Origin: Dyella sp. 2HG41-7
Lineage (GTDB): Bacteria; Pseudomonadota; Gammaproteobacteria; Xanthomonadales; Rhodanobacteraceae
Direction of reading: 5' to 3'
Length of the DNA stretch: 64,000 nt
Assembly (NCBI RefSeq): GCF_021390675.1
Contig: NZ_JAJEJV010000004.1
Coordinates: 2,976,001 to 3,040,000, forward strand
Positions within the stretch are counted from its first letter, which is position 1; every line of letters begins with the position of its first letter. Of this stretch, positions 60,440 through 64,000 are shown piece after piece. The translations under genes and the position numbers were made by a program. The notes beneath the pieces are model-generated. The model was not told where the DNA came from, searched no databases, and saw only the letters and a program-made list of their open reading frames with translations.

Positions 60440-60679
60440 TTACTCCTTGGTGTGAGCCTTGATGTAATCGACGGCCTGCTGCACGGTGGTGATCTTTTCG
60501 GCTTCCTCGTCGGGAATTTCGGTTTCGAATTCCTCTTCGAGCGCCATCACCAATTCAACCGTGTCCAGCGAATCCGCGCCGAGGTCGTCAACGAACGAAG
60601 AGTTCGGTTGAACCTCGTCTTCCTTCACGCCAAGTTGCTCGACGACGATTTTCTTGACGCGTTCTTCGATGGTGCTCAT
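60440..60679 (-). CDS. acpP: Acyl carrier protein
   Basis: 79 residues, acidic. The phosphopantetheine attachment serine is Ser37 in [37 protein letters not shown] is the usual start; the longer open frame upstream is intergenic. It carries acyl chains for FabD, FabH, FabG and FabF encoded around it. Confidence 0.98.
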   Translation of the reverse strand: MSTIEERVKKIVVEQLGVKEDEVQPNSSFVDDLGADSLDTVELVMALEEEFETEIPDEEAEKITTVQQAVDYIKAHTKE

Positions 60680-60772
60680 GTTGCGTGTGCCTCCCAAGGG
60701 ATATGTTCGTCTTGCCGATTTTTCCACCGGCAAAGTCTGCGGCATTGTAGTGGCTAAGCCGCGAAGCCGCCA

Positions 60773-60778
60773 ATTATA
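60773..60778 (-). promoter_or_regulatory. Candidate acpP promoter -10
   Basis: A perfect minus-strand TATAAT lies about 95 bases before acpP, but no good -35 is seen. The 60680-60978 gap also holds a hairpin after fabG (60949-60955 with 60960-60966) without a T tract. Nothing else is recognised there. Confidence 0.45.
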
Positions 60779-60978
60779 TGCCAGAAATACAAACCGCCAC
60801 GGGTGTTGCGCGGCGTGAAAGCGCCGATTGTCGCCCAAAACGGGCTCCGTGACGACTTTTTTTCGGTTTAACCAACTTCTAGCAAATCGCCGGGTTTCAA
60901 ACGAAACGGCGAATCTTCCGGCTGGAACTTGTGCCCGCCCGGTCCTTTTCAAGCATGCCTGCTTGAGAAAGCCCGATC

Positions 60979-61719
60979 TCAGGGCATATACATGCCGCCG
61001 TTGACGTGCAAAGTCTCGCCGGTGATATAGCCCGCCGCCGACGAGGCCAGGAAGCCAACGGCCTTGGCGATATCGCCGGGCTCGCCCAGACGACCCAGAG
61101 CAATCTGACCCAGTAGCGCCTGCTTGGATTCTTCCGGCAAGCCGCGCGTCATGTCGGTGTCGATAAAGCCCGGCGCCACCACATTGACCGTGATGCCGCG
61201 CGAGCCGATTTCGCGCGCCAGCGATTTGGAGAACGCGATGATGCCCGCTTTCGCCGCGGCGTAATTGGCCTGCCCCGGATTGCCGGTAAGTCCGATGACC
61301 GATGCGATGGAAATGATGCGGCCCTTGCGCGCTTTCATCATGCCGCGCATCACCGCCTTGGACATGCGATAGACCGACGTAAGGTTGGTATCGAGGATGG
61401 CCTGCCAGTCTTCGTCGCGCATGCGCAACAACAGTTGGTCGCGCGTGATGCCGGCGTTGTTAACCAGAATCGACACTGCGCCGAATTGCTTGGCGATATC
61501 GTCGATCAAGGCTTCGGACGATGACGCGTCCGTCACATTGAGTACACGTCCATGACCGCCGTGAGGAGCGAGCCGCGCCTCGATCGCCGCCGCGCCCGAT
61601 TCACTGGTCGCCGTACCGATAACGGTAGCGCCCATGGCCGCCAGTTCGTCGGCGATGGCTGCGCCGATACCGCGGCTGGCGCCGGTGACCAGTGCGATTT
61701 CACCTTGCAGTGTGCTCAT
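60979..61719 (-). CDS. fabG: 3-oxoacyl-ACP reductase
   Basis: 246 residues, a classical short-chain dehydrogenase. NADPH motif [14 protein letters not shown] (11-24), NNAG (87-90), and catalytic Ser140, Tyr153 and Lys157 ([14 protein letters not shown]). ATG 61719 is preferred to an upstream extension. It follows fabD after 46 bases. Confidence 0.97.
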   Translation of the reverse strand: MSTLQGEIALVTGASRGIGAAIADELAAMGATVIGTATSESGAAAIEARLAPHGGHGRVLNVTDASSSEALIDDIAKQFGAVSILVNNAGITRDQLLLRMRDEDWQAILDTNLTSVYRMSKAVMRGMMKARKGRIISIASVIGLTGNPGQANYAAAKAGIIAFSKSLAREIGSRGITVNVVAPGFIDTDMTRGLPEESKQALLGQIALGRLGEPGDIAKAVGFLASSAAGYITGETLHVNGGMYMP

Positions 61720-61765
61720 TCTTCGATGTCCTTGGGTGAAGCGAGATTCGATGATGAAAGAAGCT

Positions 61766-62713
61766 TCAAGTCCACTCGTTGCGCGCGGCTTCGAGTTCGA
61801 CAGGCGTACCGATCGCGCGCGCTTCAACGCTCTTGTCGATGCGCTTGATCAGACCCGCCAACACTTTGCCCGGACCGCATTCGGCAATGCACGTCGCGCC
61901 GCCGGCCACCAGCGCTTGCACGCACTCGGTCCAACGCACGGGCAAATAGAGCTGACGCTGCAGCGCGCCGCGAATGTCTTCCAGCAATGCGTAACTGCGC
62001 GCTTCGGCGTTTTGCACGACAGGAATCGTCGGCAACTGCCACGCGATAGACGCCATGCGCTCGCCCAACTTGTCCGACGCTTCGCGCATCAACGCGGTGT
62101 GCGACGGAACGGAAACGGCTAATTTCACCGCCTTCTTGATACCTTGCTCGGCGAGCTTCGCCAACGCGCGATCGACCGCTTCCGCGTTGCCGGCAATCAC
62201 AAGCTGTCCGGGTGAGTTGTAGTTCGCGGGTGCAACAACTTGCCCTTGCGCAACTTCTTCGCACACCGCAGCGATCTGCTGATCGTCGCCGCCCAAGATC
62301 GCCGCCATCGCGCCGACGCCGGGGGGCACAGCGGCCTGCATCAAGCGTCCGCGCTCGGCCACCAGGGCCGCCGCATCGTGTAGCGACAACGCGCCTGCAC
62401 AAACCAGCGCGCTGTATTCGCCCAAGCTGTGCCCGGACAATTGCGCAGGTTGCGCGCCGCCAAGTTTCTGCCATACGCGCCACACCGCCACGCTCGCGGC
62501 AAGCAAGGCCGGCTGCGTATTTTCGGTGCGATTGAGTTGATCTTCCGGACCCTGCTGGCTAAGCGCCCACAGATCGACGCCTGCGCCTTGCGAGGCTTCG
62601 TCGAACGTGGCTTTCACGTCGCTGTGAGCGGCCGCCAAATCGGCAAGCATGCCGACCGATTGCGAACCTTGGCCGGGAAAAACGAAAGCGAGCGATGCGG
62701 ACGATTGAGTCAT
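61766..62713 (-). CDS. fabD: Malonyl-CoA-ACP transacylase
   Basis: 315 residues. It loads malonyl groups onto ACP. VFPGQGSQSVGML at 11-23, nucleophile Ser96 in LSGHSLGEYSALV and a catalytic His in VSVPSHTALM are present. It lies 101 bases behind fabH. Confidence 0.96.
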   Translation of the reverse strand: MTQSSASLAFVFPGQGSQSVGMLADLAAAHSDVKATFDEASQGAGVDLWALSQQGPEDQLNRTENTQPALLAASVAVWRVWQKLGGAQPAQLSGHSLGEYSALVCAGALSLHDAAALVAERGRLMQAAVPPGVGAMAAILGGDDQQIAAVCEEVAQGQVVAPANYNSPGQLVIAGNAEAVDRALAKLAEQGIKKAVKLAVSVPSHTALMREASDKLGERMASIAWQLPTIPVVQNAEARSYALLEDIRGALQRQLYLPVRWTECVQALVAGGATCIAECGPGKVLAGLIKRIDKSVEARAIGTPVELEAARNEWT

Positions 62714-62814
62714 GAACGGGCGCAGTCCACCGATAAAAACGAAATGGTGCCATCAAAGCGCGACGTACGCAGCCGTATTCGGCTGCGCGCGACGTGGGGC
62801 AAGAACGTTTTGGA

Positions 62815-63789
62815 TCAGTAACGCAGCAGCGCCGACGCCCAGGTAAACCCGCCGCCGAAGGCTTCCAGCAGCAAATTCTGACCGCGCTTGACCTTGCCCG
62901 AACGGACGGCCGCATCGAGCGCCAACGGCACCGAACCTGCGGACGTATTGGCATGTTGATCGACGGTGACGATCACCTGATCCATCGACATGTTCAAGCG
63001 CTTGGCTGTGGCTTCGATGATGCGCAAGTTGGCCTGATGCGGAATCAGCCAATCCAGTTGCGACGCGTCCATGCCGGCCGCGCCGAGCGTTTCTTCGACC
63101 AGCGAATCGAGCGTCTTGACCGCTACCTTGAACACTTCGCGACCGGACATGCGAATGCGCACGCCGTGATTGGGCTCGTCCTTGAAGCCCACCGATACAC
63201 CGACCGGGTTGTACAGCAATTCTTTGTGACCGCCGTCCGCGTGCAAGCACGTGGCGTAGATGCCAGGCTCGCTGGAGGCTTCCAGCACGACCGCGCCCGC
63301 ACCGTCGCCGAAGAGCACGCAGGTTTCGCGCTCATTCCAGTCGATCATGCGCGTGAGCGTTTCCGCACCGATCACCAGCACTTTCTTCGATTGGCCGCTG
63401 CGAATGAATTTGTCCGCAATGCCCAGGGCGTAAACAAAGCCGGAGCACGCCGCGTTGACGTCGAACGCCGCGCAGCCGTTGGCGCCCAGACGGTGCTGAA
63501 CCAGACACGCGGTGGAGGGAAAAATGATATCGGGCGTGGTCGTGCCCAGGACGATCAGATCGAGTTCCGACGCCTTGACGCCAGCCGCTTCCAACGCGCG
63601 CTGCGCGGCAAGCGTGGAAAGATCTCCCGTGGTCTCTCCTTCCGCCGCGATATGACGCTGACGAATGCCGGTGCGTTCGCGAATCCACTCATCGCTGGTG
63701 TCGACGAATTTTTCGAGATCGGCGTTGGTGAGAACGCGTTCCGGCAGCGCGCTGCCAGTGGCGAGGATGCGGGAGTAGATCTGAGCCAT
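62815..63789 (-). CDS. fabH: Beta-ketoacyl-ACP synthase III
   Basis: 324 residues from ATG 63789, which gives [20 protein letters not shown], the usual start. An ATG 12 codons upstream (63825) is less likely. It condenses acetyl-CoA with malonyl-ACP to start fatty-acid synthesis. Catalytic Cys115 ([13 protein letters not shown]), His in [10 protein letters not shown] and Asn in [10 protein letters not shown] complete the triad. No plsX lies between it and the putative rpmF. Confidence 0.96.
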   Translation of the reverse strand: MAQIYSRILATGSALPERVLTNADLEKFVDTSDEWIRERTGIRQRHIAAEGETTGDLSTLAAQRALEAAGVKASELDLIVLGTTTPDIIFPSTACLVQHRLGANGCAAFDVNAACSGFVYALGIADKFIRSGQSKKVLVIGAETLTRMIDWNERETCVLFGDGAGAVVLEASSEPGIYATCLHADGGHKELLYNPVGVSVGFKDEPNHGVRIRMSGREVFKVAVKTLDSLVEETLGAAGMDASQLDWLIPHQANLRIIEATAKRLNMSMDQVIVTVDQHANTSAGSVPLALDAAVRSGKVKRGQNLLLEAFGGGFTWASALLRY

Positions 63790-63856
63790 TGAATATCCAT
63801 CAGCGGGCGGAGGTGCTTCGGACATCCGTCATGACGGTAGGCCGAATACCAAGATC

Positions 63857-63871
63857 GCAACGTTACGTTGC
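63857..63871. promoter_or_regulatory. 15-bp palindrome upstream of fabH
   Basis: GCAACGT and ACGTTGC flank one central base, giving a perfect inverted repeat about 70 bases before fabH. It overlaps a weak TTGAAC-17-TAACGT promoter-like pair on the minus strand. It may be an operator; the regulator is unknown. Confidence 0.4.
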
Positions 63872-63916
63872 CGAGACAGCCCGTTCAATAGGTTCTGCAG
63901 CAGGTTTCACAGAACG

Positions 63917-63944
63917 CAAAGCGGCGCGTTGCCGCGCCGCTTTG
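63917..63944 (-). terminator. Hairpin after putative rpmF
   Basis: Perfect 12-bp stem, 63917-63928 with 63933-63944, loop TTGC. The minus-strand tail CGTTCTG is not a strong T tract, so it may terminate only partly before fabH. Confidence 0.5.
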
Positions 63945-63985
63945 TTCGAACCGGCTTCCTGGAGCGTGGACCGCTCCGGGCGTGC

Positions 63986-64000
63986 TCAGTCTTCGTCGAC
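63986..64000 (-). CDS. rpmF: End of upstream gene, probably ribosomal protein L32 (partial)
   Basis: Only four codons and a stop are visible (Val-Asp-Glu-Asp-stop). The position directly before fabH on the same strand is the usual place of rpmF, and L32 often ends in an acidic tail. The sequence alone cannot prove it. Confidence 0.35.
   Translation of the reverse strand, partial: VDED

Overview
The window is chromosomal housekeeping DNA from a Gammaproteobacterium. Gene order and protein sequences point to the Xanthomonadales (Lysobacterales), most likely Rhodanobacteraceae such as Dyella, Luteibacter or Rhodanobacter. The main grounds are the mltG-tmk-holB-pilZ order, the Xanthomonas-like PilZ, the compact fabH-D-G-acpP-fabF cluster, the class III PHA synthase and the high GC content. 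The family assignment is inference from remembered homologues; no search was run. I see no phage, CRISPR array or transposase gene.

Layout: 1-2461, the end of an ABC exporter operon and two paralogous DUF2884-like lipoproteins. 2495-8925, fumC and purB back to back, a 269-bp palindromic repeat, a TSUP permease, a small secreted protein, the ribosomal oxygenase roxA and a partner ORF. 9178-14795, the 2-oxoglutarate dehydrogenase operon sucA-sucB-lpdA. 14899-19080, a LOG-family gene, an AcuI/YhdH-type reductase, pilH, then an hsp20-cbpA heat-shock pair divergent from a peroxiredoxin. 19139-25487, gyrA, gtrA, mtnA and phaE-phaC. 25599-34766, the translation/RNA cluster rimP-nusA-infB-rbfA-truB-rpsO-pnp on the minus strand, behind a leader with two intrinsic terminators. 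35262-37406, a PQQ-type TonB-dependent receptor (pqqU) on the plus strand, lying between the rimP leader and the initiator tRNA gene. 37490-37566, tRNA-fMet. 37656-52301, a complete 14-gene nuo operon. 52600-58733, pilZ, a PIG-L deacetylase, holB, tmk, mltG, pabC and pabB. 59003-63789, the core fatty-acid cluster fabF, acpP, fabG, fabD and fabH. The last 15 bases are probably the end of rpmF.

Most of the window serves central energy metabolism (fumarase, OGDH, complex I), translation and RNA turnover, and lipid, folate and cell-wall supply. Many genes overlap by 1-10 bases (ATGA, TGATG, TAATG junctions), showing translational coupling in compact minus-strand operons.

The most unusual structure is a dispersed, non-coding repeat present twice in opposite orientation (5391-5659 and 58736-59003). 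It has terminal inverted repeats and two internal hairpin modules. Stem positions covary between the copies. The second copy sits in what was a TAGTG stop/start overlap of fabF and pabB, flanked by a TA duplication. Other points of interest are the rimP leader with its promoter and tandem terminators, a sigma32-type promoter with possible SD pairing before hsp20, alanine at GyrA position 83, a histidine-rich NuoL insert, a U1-U72 mismatch in the initiator tRNA and a 15-bp palindrome before fabH.
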